Shown here piece by piece: positions 34,066 to 42,556 of a stretch of 43,372 nucleotides of DNA. Source of the DNA: Deltaproteobacteria bacterium (GTDB taxonomy: Bacteria > Bacillota > Desulfotomaculia > Desulfotomaculales > JAGUVT01); contig JAGUVT010000031.1 of NCBI GenBank assembly GCA_020062745.1, positions 1-43,372 on the forward strand. Direction: 5' to 3'. The translations under genes were made by a program, and so were the position numbers. The stretch's first letter is position 1, and the number at the start of each line of letters is the position of its first letter. The notes below the pieces were generated by a model that saw only the letters and a list, made by a program, of their open reading frames with translations, was not told the DNA's origin and ran no database searches.

Positions 34066-36087
34066 ATGGAAAGAAAAATTATTGAGAAGAGAATGCAAGT
34101 ATTTCTTGCTTTGCTAATTGTGATTTTTCTTATTTTGATAAGCAGGCTTTCTTATATGCAATTAATCCAGACTGATAAATTTCAGGTACTGGCCCGGGAA
34201 AACCAGATTCGTTTGGTTGCTATTGCTGCGCCCAGGGGGGAAATTTTCGACCGCAATGAAATTAAACTGGTTGGCAACCAGCCGGTGTATACTGTTTCTC
34301 TGGTAACCCTGGGTCAGGGTGATAACAGTGAAGTAGTACAAAGTCTGGCCGGTATCCTCGGCATCAGCCGGCAGGAAATACAACAAAAAATAGAAGGCCA
34401 AAGGCAGCTTTATGAACCGGTAAAAATTGCTACTAAAGTTTCTGCGGAAAAGGTAACCATGATTGAGGAACGGCGCCTGGATTTGCCTGGTGTGGTGATC
34501 GATGTCGAGCCGGCACGGGAGTACCCGGAAGGGTTTATATTGGCTCAAACCCTTGGCTACGTGAGAGAAATTAACGGGGATCAGTTAGCAGCCAACAAAG
34601 ATAAGGGTTATAAACCAGGTGATATGTTTGGTCAGTCCGGCCTGGAAGCTGCTTTTGAGGAGTACCTGCGCGGTCAAAAAGGCGCCCGGCAGGTGGAGGT
34701 GGATTCTTTAGGCCGGCCAGTACGGGATCTGGGAGTAAGAGAGCCTGTTTCCGGTAATAATCTGGTTCTTACAATTGATCAGAGACTGCAAAAAGCAGCG
34801 GAGGATGCCCTGGCCGACGCTCTGGTGCGGGCCAAAAAAATGGGTCACCGGGAAGCCAGTGGAGGAGCTGCCGTGGTTCTTAACGTGCGTACAGGGGAAG
34901 TGCTGGCCATGGCCAGTCAGCCTTCGTTTGACCTTGATCAACTGACTAGGGAACTTTCTCCGTCTGATTATAACAAAATCTTTAATTCCCCTTTAAAACC
35001 TGTTTTGAACCGGGTATTGCAGGTATATCCGCCGGGATCGGTTTTTAAGATGGTGGTTGCTGCTGCCGGTCTGGAGACTGGTAAGATAAAGCCTACCGAT
35101 ACGATCAGTGATCCCGGCTACTTTTTTTGGGGCAGAAGGTATAATGATTGGAAGCCGGGCGGGCACGGCCGGGTGGATTTGCTCAGGGCTATAAAGGTGT
35201 CCTGCGACACTTATTTCTACCAGGCCGGCCTCAAGGTCGGCATTGATGATATAGCCGGGTTTGCAAGTGAATTCGGCCTGGGGCAAAAAACCGGTATCGA
35301 ACTGGGTGGAGAGGAAAAAGGGGTGGTGCCGGGACCGTCTAAGAAGTTTGAATTAACCAAAAACCTTCTTTCCAGTGCCGGTCTGCGTAAGATAATGGAG
35401 CTGGAACAGAAGTATGGTAATTTAATGACCGGGGCAGTTACGGAGGAAGAAAGATTACGGCTGGAGAAGGCTAAAGAGAAAGAACTTGAAGCTATAAACT
35501 GGGAATTGGTTTGGCACGATTCCGATACCGTCATTTCTTCAATCGGACAGGGTATTAACAGTTATACGCCGCTTCAATTAGCAAACTATATCGCGGCTAT
35601 TGCCAATGGAGGGATAAGGTATAAACCCTTCCTGGTTCAGAAAGTTATTACTCCTGAGGGTAAGATTGTAAAAGAGTTTGGACCGGAGGAATCAGGCAGA
35701 ATAAAAGTATCGCAAAATACTCTGGCGATCCTCAGGGAAGGGATGCGCCAGGTAGCCTTACCGCCCGACGGTACTGCAGCAGGAGTTTTTGCCGGCTTTC
35801 CTTTTTCGGCGGCAGCTAAAACCGGTACGGCCGAAGTTGCCGGTCATGACGATCACGCTCTTATTGTTGCTTTTGCTCCTTTTGAAAACCCCGAAATCGC
35901 CCTGGCCGTAGTAATCGACTATGGCGGGAAAGGCAGCGCAATTGCGGGTCCGGCGGCCAGGAAGATACTTGATGCCTATTTTAGTGAGCGATTACCACAG
36001 CTTAAAAAGCAACTGAAGAGTAAGCCGTCCACCCAAAGCCGGGTTTACAGCGGGCATTTATTAAGAACGGAAGGTTTAGTAGAATAA
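34066..36087 (+). CDS. mrdA: Penicillin-binding protein 2 (elongation transpeptidase)
   Basis: Class B PBP that cross-links peptidoglycan during elongation. About 673 residues from ATG 34066 (GGAG five bases upstream); TTG 34045 has no site. One N-terminal membrane helix (~13-32), the pedestal/dimerisation domain (~45-230, RGEIFDRNEIKLVGN, LGYVREINGDQL), and the transpeptidase domain: SXXK with nucleophile Ser325 in PPGSVFKM, SCDTYFYQ (SxN-type), and KTGTAE with Lys585. An insertion of about 45 charged residues (near 440-480, KIMELEQKYGNL onwards) is seen, as in other clostridial PBP2 proteins. Confidence 0.96.
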   Translation: MERKIIEKRMQVFLALLIVIFLILISRLSYMQLIQTDKFQVLARENQIRLVAIAAPRGEIFDRNEIKLVGNQPVYTVSLVTLGQGDNSEVVQSLAGILGISRQEIQQKIEGQRQLYEPVKIATKVSAEKVTMIEERRLDLPGVVIDVEPAREYPEGFILAQTLGYVREINGDQLAANKDKGYKPGDMFGQSGLEAAFEEYLRGQKGARQVEVDSLGRPVRDLGVREPVSGNNLVLTIDQRLQKAAEDALADALVRAKKMGHREASGGAAVVLNVRTGEVLAMASQPSFDLDQLTRELSPSDYNKIFNSPLKPVLNRVLQVYPPGSVFKMVVAAAGLETGKIKPTDTISDPGYFFWGRRYNDWKPGGHGRVDLLRAIKVSCDTYFYQAGLKVGIDDIAGFASEFGLGQKTGIELGGEEKGVVPGPSKKFELTKNLLSSAGLRKIMELEQKYGNLMTGAVTEEERLRLEKAKEKELEAINWELVWHDSDTVISSIGQGINSYTPLQLANYIAAIANGGIRYKPFLVQKVITPEGKIVKEFGPEESGRIKVSQNTLAILREGMRQVALPPDGTAAGVFAGFPFSAAAKTGTAEVAGHDDHALIVAFAPFENPEIALAVVIDYGGKGSAIAGPAARKILDAYFSERLPQLKKQLKSKPSTQSRVYSGHLLRTEGLVE

Positions 36088-36209
36088 AGGAACTGCTGGG
36101 ATTTTTCGATAGTCTCATGAAATGTCTAAAAACGGAAGAAAAACTTGGTGACCGGAGAGCAGGATTTAGTTGCCTGGTGTAGAAACTTAAAACTGGTGGA
36201 GGGATAACT

Positions 36210-36632
36210 TTGGCAGGTGGCTTTAAAGATAATTGTTTTAGAAGTAGTCAGGACATTCCGGCGGGTCAGGATTACTCTTTAGATGAAAATGCAATTCTGG
36301 TGCAACGAACTTTACGTTCCGGCCAAAGTATTCATTATAATGGGAATGTGGTAATTTTAGGTGATGTTAACCCCGGGGCGGAAATAGTTGCTGCCGGCAA
36401 TGTTATTGTGATGGGCGCCTTGCGGGGAGTAGTGCACGCCGGTGCTGCCGGTGACGAGAGCGCTATCGTGATGGCGTTTAAACTACAGCCCACCCAACTC
36501 CGGATTGCCAATCATATTACCCGTTCTCCAGATGACGAGATGACCGAATCCAAACAGCCGGAAGTAGCCAGGATTAAAGATGGGGTAGTCACCATTGAAG
36601 AATTCCAGGCTGGCAGTGAACGGCATATATAG
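36210..36632 (+). CDS. minC: MinC, C-terminal domain only
   Basis: Division-site inhibitor component. A protein of 140 residues that consists of the right-handed beta-helix C-terminal domain (~28-115: LVQRTLRSGQSIHYNGNVVI, GDVNPGAEIVAAGNVIVMG, LRGVVHAGA) plus a short tail. This domain dimerises and binds MinD. The N-terminal FtsZ-inhibiting domain (about 100 residues) is absent; the 122-bp gap upstream carries no trace of it in any frame. TTG 36210 follows GGTGGAGGG with good spacing, so the short form looks genuine rather than mis-started. Whether another protein supplies FtsZ inhibition is open. Confidence 0.88.
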   Translation: MAGGFKDNCFRSSQDIPAGQDYSLDENAILVQRTLRSGQSIHYNGNVVILGDVNPGAEIVAAGNVIVMGALRGVVHAGAAGDESAIVMAFKLQPTQLRIANHITRSPDDEMTESKQPEVARIKDGVVTIEEFQAGSERHI

Positions 36633-36697
36633 TCAGAATTAGGGACCGGGATAAATTAAGATCATCGGGTATTGATTTATAGAGGAGGAACTAAAGA

Positions 36698-37491
36698 ATG
36701 GGTGAAGTGATTGTAGTAACTTCCGGCAAGGGAGGGGTAGGGAAAACTACCACTACTGCCAATATTGGCGCCGGGTTGGCATCCATGGGCAAAAGAGTAG
36801 TGATGATTGATGCCGACATCGGTTTGCGTAATTTAGATGTGGTTTTAGGGTTGGAAAACCGAATTGTTTATGATTTAGTTGATGTAACTAGCGGCCAGTG
36901 TCGCACCCGGCAGGCTTTAATTAAAGATAAGCGGCTGGAAGGTTTATACCTGCTTCCCGCTGCTCAGACCAAAGATAAAACAGCGGTTAATCCGGAGCAA
37001 ATGCGTGATCTGTGTAATGAACTGCAGCAGGAGTTTGATTTTATAGTTATTGACTGTCCGGCCGGCATTGAGCAGGGTTTCCGTAATGCCATCGCCGGTG
37101 CGGAAAAGCTATTGTGGTAACTACTCCGGAAGTCTCGGCGGTAAGAGACGCTGACCGGATTATCGGACTTTTAGAAGCCTCTGAATTGAGAGAACCGAAA
37201 CTGATCATTAACCGTATCCGTCCTAAAATGGTCAAATATGGAGATATGATGGATATCGATGATATTATCGATATTTTAGCCGTTGATCTTTTGGGAGTGA
37301 TCCCGGAAGATGAAATGGTTGTTGTTTCCACAAATCGTGGTGAACTGGTGATCCTGGAGCAGCGTTCGCGTTCCGGTCAGTCCTACCAGAATATTGTCCG
37401 CCGCATTGTGGGGGAAGACATTCCAATGATGGATCTGGGGCGTGGAGATAACCTGGTCAGCAGGTTGAAAAAATTCGTCGGCTTGAAATAA
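36698..37491 (+). pseudogene. minD: MinD ATPase with a single-base frameshift
   Basis: Membrane-cycling ATPase that recruits MinC. The first frame (36698-37120) covers the deviant Walker A GKGGVGKTTT, Walker A' DADIGLRNLD and Walker B DCPAGIEQGF, then breaks off after NAIAGAEK. The second frame continues directly with VTTPEVSAVRDADRIIGLL from 37114 to the stop at 37491, ending in the amphipathic membrane helix VSRLKKFVGLK. Restoring one G after the AAAG at 37105-37108 rejoins them into a normal 264-residue MinD. Both halves are otherwise perfectly conserved, suggesting a very recent mutation or a sequencing error in a homopolymer-adjacent site. Ribosome site AGAGGAGG precedes ATG 36698. Confidence 0.93.
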
Positions 37492-37514
37492 ATCCGGGAA
37501 GGGGGGTTCTTCCT

Positions 37515-37781
37515 TTGTTAGATTTTATAATGAGATTCTTTAACCGGGATAGTGGAAGCAAGAACCTGGCGAAGGAGAGATTGCGCCTGGTTTTGGTGCA
37601 TGATCGGGTGGGCATATCACCTCATATACTGGAAAACATGAGAGCCGATTTAATCCAGGTGATTTCAAATTATATGGATATTGATGAACAGGCCCTGGAA
37701 GTGAGCCTGGACTCCAGCGGTAGCAGTGTTGCCCTGGTGGCGAATATTCCGGTTAAGGGGATTAAAAGAGTAACTGCTTAG
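37515..37781 (+). CDS. minE: MinE topological specificity factor
   Basis: 88 residues. N-terminal membrane-targeting and MinD-contact helix (MLDFIMRFFNR, then AKERLRLVLVHDRV), then the dimerisation domain (SPHILENMRADLIQVISNYM, ALEVSLDSSGSSVALVANIPV). TTG 37515 lies 8 bases after GGGGGG. MinE sweeps MinCD to the poles. It retains its MinD-binding segment intact, which argues that MinD is functional in the living cell. Confidence 0.95.
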   Translation: MLDFIMRFFNRDSGSKNLAKERLRLVLVHDRVGISPHILENMRADLIQVISNYMDIDEQALEVSLDSSGSSVALVANIPVKGIKRVTA

Positions 37782-37799
37782 TTAAAGGATTTGCTCCTT

Positions 37800-38981
37800 G
37801 TGTTGAGAAGAAGCACATTATTAAAAAAAATTGACTATACTCTTGTTATGGCGGTAGGCATAGTTGTTCTTTATAGTTTGGTGGTAATTTACAGTGCAAC
37901 CAAGCCGGTTGAATTGCTGTCTGCAGATGACATAGTGGGTAAGAGCGGGGACTCTTTTGCTTTTGTTAAGAAGCAGGTGCTGTGGATTTTGCTGGGGATT
38001 GTGGCCATGATGGCGATGATCTCAATCAGGTACGAGGATTTGGCCAGGCATGTGCGGTTTCTTTATATATTTAACCTGTTTGTGCTGGCAGCAGTGGTTT
38101 TTATCGGCCATTCCACGTTAGGAGCGCAACGCTGGATTGCCCTGGGGCCGTTCCGGTTTCAGCCGTCGGAATTCTCCAAACTGATCGTGATCATTTGTTT
38201 CGCTGTTTTTTTAGCTGCCCGTGAAGGCAAGCTTAATTCTTTACGCGACCTTTTGCCGTGTTTTGTTTTTATTAGTGTTCCTATGTTGCTTGTATTAAAA
38301 CAGCCTGATCTGGGAACATCGCTGGTTTTTATAGCCATTATGTTCGGCATGTTGTTTGCTGCCGGCGCCCGTCCAGCATTGCTTTTAGGTGTTATTTTTT
38401 CTGTTGTTTTACTGGTCGGGAGTTGGCTTTGGGCTCATTACTGGCTGGAGGTAAACCATGGTTTTAATCTCTGGATTCCTTTGCAGGAATATCAGTTTCA
38501 GCGCCTGATTATTTTCCTTAATCCGTGGAGCGACTGGTACGGTAGCGGTTATCATATTATTCAGTCACAAATTGCTATCGGGCAGGGTGGGTTTTGGGGA
38601 AGAGGCTTGTTTCAGGGCAGCCAGACCCACGGTAATTTCCTGCCCATTCAGGAGACCGATTTTATCTTCTCGGTGGTTGGGGAAGAGCTTGGTTTTATTG
38701 GCGCTTTTATCCTCCTGGCTCTTTATTTTATAATCCTCTACCGGGGGATTTTAATTGCCGCCGGGGCCCAGGACATGCTCGGCAACCTTTTAGCCGGCGG
38801 AATTGTATCCATGCTGGCGTTTCATGTTCTAGTAAACGTCGGCATGACTATCGGCATAATGCCGGTAACCGGAATTCCTTTGCCTTTGTTCAGCTACGGC
38901 GGCAGTAACATGATTACCAACATGGCAGCCCTGGGCCTGCTGTTGAATATTGGTATGCGTGGCAAAAAGATCTTGTTTTAA
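37800..38981 (+). CDS. rodA: SEDS peptidoglycan glycosyltransferase RodA
   Basis: Polytopic enzyme polymerising lipid II in elongation with PBP2. About 393 residues with ten hydrophobic segments. Family motifs: GAQRWIALGPFRFQPSEFSKL, KQPDLGTSLVFIAI (catalytic Asp), QEYQFQRLIIFLNPWSD, SQIAIGQGGFWGRGLF, ETDFIFSVVGEELGFIG and PLPLFSYGGSNM. GTG 37800 is chosen because AAAGGA ends at 37789; TTG 37791 would abut it. Its place after minE and in a cluster with mrdA marks it as RodA rather than FtsW. Confidence 0.94.
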   Translation: MLRRSTLLKKIDYTLVMAVGIVVLYSLVVIYSATKPVELLSADDIVGKSGDSFAFVKKQVLWILLGIVAMMAMISIRYEDLARHVRFLYIFNLFVLAAVVFIGHSTLGAQRWIALGPFRFQPSEFSKLIVIICFAVFLAAREGKLNSLRDLLPCFVFISVPMLLVLKQPDLGTSLVFIAIMFGMLFAAGARPALLLGVIFSVVLLVGSWLWAHYWLEVNHGFNLWIPLQEYQFQRLIIFLNPWSDWYGSGYHIIQSQIAIGQGGFWGRGLFQGSQTHGNFLPIQETDFIFSVVGEELGFIGAFILLALYFIILYRGILIAAGAQDMLGNLLAGGIVSMLAFHVLVNVGMTIGIMPVTGIPLPLFSYGGSNMITNMAALGLLLNIGMRGKKILF

Positions 38982-38983
38982 AA

Positions 38984-39178
38984 TTAGAATTTTTTTATGA
39001 CGGTAGTAGTTTCATTAACCATTGCCTGGTAATTGCCGCACTCCGGGCAGGGTAAGTTGATTTTAGCGATGATGGTCAGGTATTTTTCCCTGATTTCTTC
39101 CGGTTGTGCCTCCGGTGAAGGAATCTCAATAAGAGCGCCGCAATTGGCACAACGCATGGCTTTTCTCTCAAAAGGCAT
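38984..39178 (-). CDS. Small double-CXXC zinc-ribbon-like protein
   Basis: A 64-residue cytoplasmic protein with two CXXC knuckles (CANC at ~10 and CPEC at ~44), about 31 residues apart, suited to one Zn or Fe site. No other motif; the linker is Glu/Pro-rich (EIPSPEAQPEEI). ATG 39178 is preceded by GGAGGG 11 bases upstream and by a TATAAT on the minus strand (39212-39217). It ends three bases after rodA, convergent to it. Function unknown. Confidence 0.65.
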   Translation of the reverse strand: MPFERKAMRCANCGALIEIPSPEAQPEEIREKYLTIIAKINLPCPECGNYQAMVNETTTVIKKF

Positions 39179-39250
39179 TTTTTAAGACCCTCCTTATAGA
39201 TATCATATCGTATTATATCATATTAAACAGGGTTATTAAGCTAATTATAT

Positions 39251-39276
39251 AAAAAGGCTTTCGTCAGAAAGCCTTT
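39251..39276 (-). terminator. Terminator of the homocysteine-biosynthesis operon
   Basis: 11-bp perfect stem AAAAGGCTTTC/GAAAGCCTTTT with a 4-base loop, overlapping the stop codon of the UPF0280 gene, followed by T-rich sequence on the minus strand. It is symmetrical and could act in both directions. Confidence 0.8.
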
Positions 39277-40037
39277 TATGGTTGTAGCGGTTCATCCGGC
39301 AGAGGCGCCAGTTTTATGTTGCCCCATAGGGCAATCTTATCGTCTTTTATGGCCAGGGCGCCCGCAACGTTGTCGATTTGCGCGGCAAATTCAACGGCTT
39401 TTTGCAGGTCATCGGAGGTTTGCACGACGTTTCCGGCAGCGGTGGCTGCGGCGTCAGCCAGTATGGCAGAAGGAGAAAGAATTACTACTGCGTCGGCTTT
39501 CCCGAAGCTTAAGGAGTGACCTACAGTGCCGGAAGAAGTGCAGATGCCCAAAGGAGTATGGTGCGGTTGAATTTTTAAGGCAATACGGTTTGAAAGAGGC
39601 GAATTTCCGGCAAAGATGCCGATGTAGCGCTGGCGGGTGGTGCGCAAATAAATATCTCCGCCGTTTTCTACGATTACATCCTTTGAGCGTTTGGCCAGGG
39701 CCCGGCCGATATGTTCGGCAAAGGCCCCGGCTACTGCAGCCATCGGACCAACCCCTGCTTTACGGGCAGCTTCCGCCATATCTATAGCTATGGAAGGAGC
39801 CCCCGGCAGCACGTTATGAGGTGCGAGGGAATGGAGGAAGACCGGGTCCCGTGCTATGTATTCTTCCAACTGGTTTCGGTATTGTGCCACCGTTTGTTTT
39901 ACCCATTCCGCCAGGGCCGGCGAGAACCTTTCCCGGCGGATACCGATATCCAGGTCGGTTTGTTCTACTATAACCTGAAAGTGAATCAGGTCTTCCTGGC
40001 GAAAGTGCTGCCGGTAACTTCTTTCCATATATTTCAA
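39276..40037 (-). CDS. UPF0280 (COG2122, ApbE-like) protein of the homocysteine pathway
   Basis: A 253-residue protein with the ApbE-like fold (HSLAPHNVLPGAPSIAIDMAEA, GPMAAVAGAFAEHIGRAL, VIVENGGDIYLRT, SSGTVGHSLSFGKADAV). ATG 40037 sits directly at the end of the NIL-ferredoxin gene (stop at 40038), indicating tight coupling. In Methanosarcina, COG2122 (MA1715) acts with the DUF39 and NIL-ferredoxin proteins to make homocysteine from aspartate semialdehyde and sulfide; this is from memory. Here all three genes form one SAM-riboswitch-controlled unit, so the same role is inferred. Confidence 0.88.
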   Translation of the reverse strand: MKYMERSYRQHFRQEDLIHFQVIVEQTDLDIGIRRERFSPALAEWVKQTVAQYRNQLEEYIARDPVFLHSLAPHNVLPGAPSIAIDMAEAARKAGVGPMAAVAGAFAEHIGRALAKRSKDVIVENGGDIYLRTTRQRYIGIFAGNSPLSNRIALKIQPHHTPLGICTSSGTVGHSLSFGKADAVVILSPSAILADAAATAAGNVVQTSDDLQKAVEFAAQIDNVAGALAIKDDKIALWGNIKLAPLPDEPLQP

Positions 40038-40439
40038 TTAAAAGCGGACCTCCATTGCTCTAACCGGGCATACTTTCAAGCAGAGCTGGCAGACCACGCA
40101 ATCGTCACCGTTGAAATCGACTTCCATCGAGGGCCTGTGCAAATATAGGGCGCCGGTGGGACAGAGGGCGGTGCAGGCCCCGCAACTGGTACATTTTTCT
40201 TTATTTATTATGACTTCTTCCGTCAGCGGTTGTACTTTTACGCCCTGGCTCTGAAGAAATGCCAAACCCTGGTCGTATTTCTCCCCGGTAAGCTCCAGTA
40301 CCATTGTGCCTTCTTTTTGCGGATCAACGTTGGCCTTGACAATATTGAAAACCAGGTCGTAGTCTTTAGCCAGATGATATATTATTGGTTTATCTGAAAT
40401 ATCTCCGCCAAACCGCAAAACTATTTTTTTCGGTGACAA
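40038..40439 (-). CDS. NIL-domain plus 2x[4Fe-4S] ferredoxin protein (homocysteine pathway)
   Basis: 133 residues. The N-terminal NIL domain (~1-75: KKIVLRFGGDISDKPIIYHL, with a substrate-sensing alpha/beta fold related to ACT domains) is followed by two 4Fe-4S motifs, CTSCGACTALCPTGAL (~85-100) and CVVCQLCLKVCPVRAM (~114-130). TTG or ATG 40439 starts after AAGGGAG. It probably supplies electrons for reductive sulfur insertion on aspartate semialdehyde by the DUF39 protein encoded just upstream. The assignment to this pathway rests on operon context and on the known methanogen system. Confidence 0.9.
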   Translation of the reverse strand: MSPKKIVLRFGGDISDKPIIYHLAKDYDLVFNIVKANVDPQKEGTMVLELTGEKYDQGLAFLQSQGVKVQPLTEEVIINKEKCTSCGACTALCPTGALYLHRPSMEVDFNGDDCVVCQLCLKVCPVRAMEVRF

Positions 40440-40462
40440 TGTATTCGCTCCCTTCTTAATTA

Positions 40463-41665
40463 TTATACCCTAATCTCCAGTGTGTTGGCGGTAAGGCCGT
40501 CTTTAGGTGACGGCAGCTTTTGCACCGGTTCTGTTAATAAAAATTCACCTTTTTGGATCCATTCCTTTAATATTGCAGCTATTTCCCTGGCTTTTGGGTA
40601 GCTGGACAAGGGGGCGGCAGGCACTTCTTTGCCGTTTACTTTAATTGTACCTGACTTTAAATCTGCATAGCTAGCGTACCCCAGGTTGCCGGGAATACGT
40701 TGCCCGTAAGCTTCACCGTAATCTACGATGGGTGCGCATAAATCTGTATCGGTAACCGAAGCAAATCGCATTACTTCTTCGTTGAGAATAGGGATCGGGA
40801 TTCCTAAGCCAACTGTTAAACTTGCTCCATAACCAAAGTAACTGGTGCCGACTAACCAGTTGGGCTTCATCTGTTTAAGATCCCCAATTACGGCCAGGGT
40901 TCCCCCGGCTGGACCATAATTGTTGCCTTCTGAATCTTTCTGCCACCCGGGGAAATGCTGCGTTCCGTTCCAGGCCACATAGCCTACCCCGCCGCCGAGG
41001 AATATCCTGGTGCCCAGCCCGATGGTCAGGAAATTGGGGTCTTTGAGAAGCGGGCTTAACTGACCGGCGCTGCAGTAATGAGCGTTACCCAGGTTCGGCT
41101 TGAGCACTCCCATGTAAGTGTAAATGGTTTTGGAACTCAAGTTTACGGCGCAGTTGTAATTCTGGTAGGAATTGCGCGGATTAAACAGCACTGCTTCGTT
41201 AATGTCGGCCAGGGTGATATGGGTTTCCAGTTCCTTGCGGGGGTAGCAATCAGTTCCATAAGATACGGCTTTTAGTTTAACCGGCTGGCCTGCTACCAGA
41301 TCATGGATAACATGTCCGCCGCCGTAACGGAACTCGCCCGGGAAGTTGCTGTTGGCCGGGTCCCCTTCCGGAAGTTCGGTAGCCCCGATATATGCGTCTA
41401 CCGCGGCAATACCGGCATAGGCCGGGACTTCGTTTAGCCAGACCTTCTGCATCTTGATCCGGGGTTTGCTATGACCCAGGTTAAGGAAGGCGCCTGAAGA
41501 GCACATAGGGCTGAAAGTTCCTGTAGTGACAACGTCTACTTCCCGGGCTGCTCTGGACACGCCTTTTTCTGCCACCAGAGAAATTACCTCTTCTGCTGTC
41601 AGGACGACTGCTTTGCCGGCTTTAATTTTAGCATTAATTTCGGCATAAGTTTTTTCGGTAGCCAT
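40463..41665 (-). CDS. DUF39 homocysteine biosynthesis protein
   Basis: A 400-residue protein of the DUF39/HcyS type, proposed to form homocysteine from L-aspartate 4-semialdehyde and sulfide. ATG 41665 is chosen because GGAGGT lies 9 bases upstream; the frame extends a further 75 bases upstream but into the riboswitch terminator. Signatures: TGTFSPMCSSGAFLNLGHSK with the reactive Cys pair region, GGGHVIHDLVAG, GTDCYPRKELET, FLGGGVGYVAWNGTQHFPG and VDYGEAYGQR. It heads an operon with the NIL-ferredoxin and UPF0280 genes. SAM-riboswitch control fits end-product regulation of methionine precursors. Confidence 0.93.
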   Translation of the reverse strand: MATEKTYAEINAKIKAGKAVVLTAEEVISLVAEKGVSRAAREVDVVTTGTFSPMCSSGAFLNLGHSKPRIKMQKVWLNEVPAYAGIAAVDAYIGATELPEGDPANSNFPGEFRYGGGHVIHDLVAGQPVKLKAVSYGTDCYPRKELETHITLADINEAVLFNPRNSYQNYNCAVNLSSKTIYTYMGVLKPNLGNAHYCSAGQLSPLLKDPNFLTIGLGTRIFLGGGVGYVAWNGTQHFPGWQKDSEGNNYGPAGGTLAVIGDLKQMKPNWLVGTSYFGYGASLTVGLGIPIPILNEEVMRFASVTDTDLCAPIVDYGEAYGQRIPGNLGYASYADLKSGTIKVNGKEVPAAPLSSYPKAREIAAILKEWIQKGEFLLTEPVQKLPSPKDGLTANTLEIRV

Positions 41666-41711
41666 TTTTCCATTACCTCCTGTATTGTGCTCTGCCCCGA
41701 GCAACTTAAAA

Positions 41712-41737
41712 GGCCCCTTCTTAGACTGAAGAGGCCG
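41712..41737 (-). terminator. Riboswitch expression-platform terminator
   Basis: On the minus strand GGCCTCTTC-loop-GAAGGGGCC (one wobble pair) followed by TTTT, between the SAM riboswitch and the DUF39 start. The flanking GCAACTTA/TAAGTTGC arms extend the pairing. When SAM is bound the terminator should form. Confidence 0.8.
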
Positions 41738-41753
41738 CAATAAGTTGCATTTC

Positions 41754-41904
41754 CTCTTATCTGTCAGAAGAATGATCTCCTGCAGGAATTAGCACCATTT
41801 TGAGAGTACAGACTATCGTTGGCGGTGGCCTCCAACTGTTGTCTGCTCTTCCCAACGGTTGCCGGGTTTCATTGGGCCAGTCCCTCCACCTCTCCGGATA
41901 AGAG
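41754..41904 (-). ncRNA. SAM-I (S-box) riboswitch
   Basis: Minus strand: P1 arms CTCTTATC/GATAAGAG, the core GGTGGAGGGACTGGCCC, the kink-turn and SAM-contact strand GATGAAACCCGGCAACC-type (here AATGAAACCCGGCAACC), and GGTGCTAATTCCTGCAG before the closing arm. The elements are in the canonical order and spacing; the variable P3 (about 60 bases, ACAACAGTTGGAGGCCACCG) is longer than average. Ligand S-adenosylmethionine is established for this class. It controls the downstream homocysteine genes by transcription termination. Confidence 0.97.
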
Positions 41905-41929
41905 CACTAGAATTTAGTTGTATACATGT

Positions 41930-41958
41930 AGTGTACCAGCAGTTTGGGCCCATGTCAA
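41930..41958 (-). promoter_or_regulatory. Promoter of the SAM riboswitch transcript
   Basis: Minus strand TTGACA (41953-41958), 17-base spacer, TACACT (41930-41935), about 25 bases before the P1 stem. Fits sigma-A consensus with an optimal spacer. Confidence 0.8.
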
Positions 41959-41965
41959 CAAAAAT

Positions 41966-42541
41966 TTATTGAATAATCAGTGACTCTGCCCGTTCGTAAG
42001 TCAACTGGCCCGGACTGGCATAGACTACTTTACCGTTCGGCTTAACTACGATGGTTGTTGGTATATTGCGGATTCCGTAGCTTTTGGCCACCTCTCCTTT
42101 TTTGTCCAGGAAAACCGGAAGTTGCAGATTGTTCTGTTGCAAAAATTCAATTACTGCTTTTTCAGATTTTTCCTGAGCAGTTATGTTAATGAAGAGAAAC
42201 TCGACATTTTTATTCCGGTACTGCAGGTATAACCGGTTTAAGTCAGGCATTTCAGCCTGGCACGGCGGGCACCATGTATTCCAGAAATTAATAAAAATGT
42301 ATTTTCCCTTCAAGTCATCAAGGGTTAAAGTTTCATTAACCCGGGTGATAAAAAATGATGGGGGCAATTGATTTTCAGGCAGAGTCCGGTCTGTGCCGGG
42401 TGGTGCTGCAATGGATACCTCTCCGGTGATTTTTTTGATTTCCCAAAGATTTTTATTTTTTTCTTTATTGTTGGAAAACACCCAAAAAATGCCGGCTAAA
42501 AAGATGATGACAACTGTAACGGAAACCAGTCTAACATTCAT
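41966..42541 (-). CDS. Membrane-anchored TlpA/ResA-like thiol-disulfide oxidoreductase
   Basis: 191 residues: one N-terminal helix (~5-22) anchors a thioredoxin-fold domain on the outer face. The redox motif is WCPPC (in FWNTWCPPCQAEM, ~95-105), followed by the cis-Pro loop IPTTIVVKPNGKV. A TlpA-type insertion EKSEKAVIEFLQQNNLQL is present. It is encoded 15 bp after ccdA, forming a CcdA/ResA-like pair that reduces apocytochrome c or other extracytoplasmic thiols. No haem-lyase genes are visible in the window. Confidence 0.9.
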   Translation of the reverse strand: MNVRLVSVTVVIIFLAGIFWVFSNNKEKNKNLWEIKKITGEVSIAAPPGTDRTLPENQLPPSFFITRVNETLTLDDLKGKYIFINFWNTWCPPCQAEMPDLNRLYLQYRNKNVEFLFINITAQEKSEKAVIEFLQQNNLQLPVFLDKKGEVAKSYGIRNIPTTIVVKPNGKVVYASPGQLTYERAESLIIQ

Positions 42542-42556
42542 AAAACATCAGGCCTT

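Noticed and set aside
38984-39178. Continuation of the cell-shape operon
   Set aside because: The gene is on the opposite strand and convergent with rodA.
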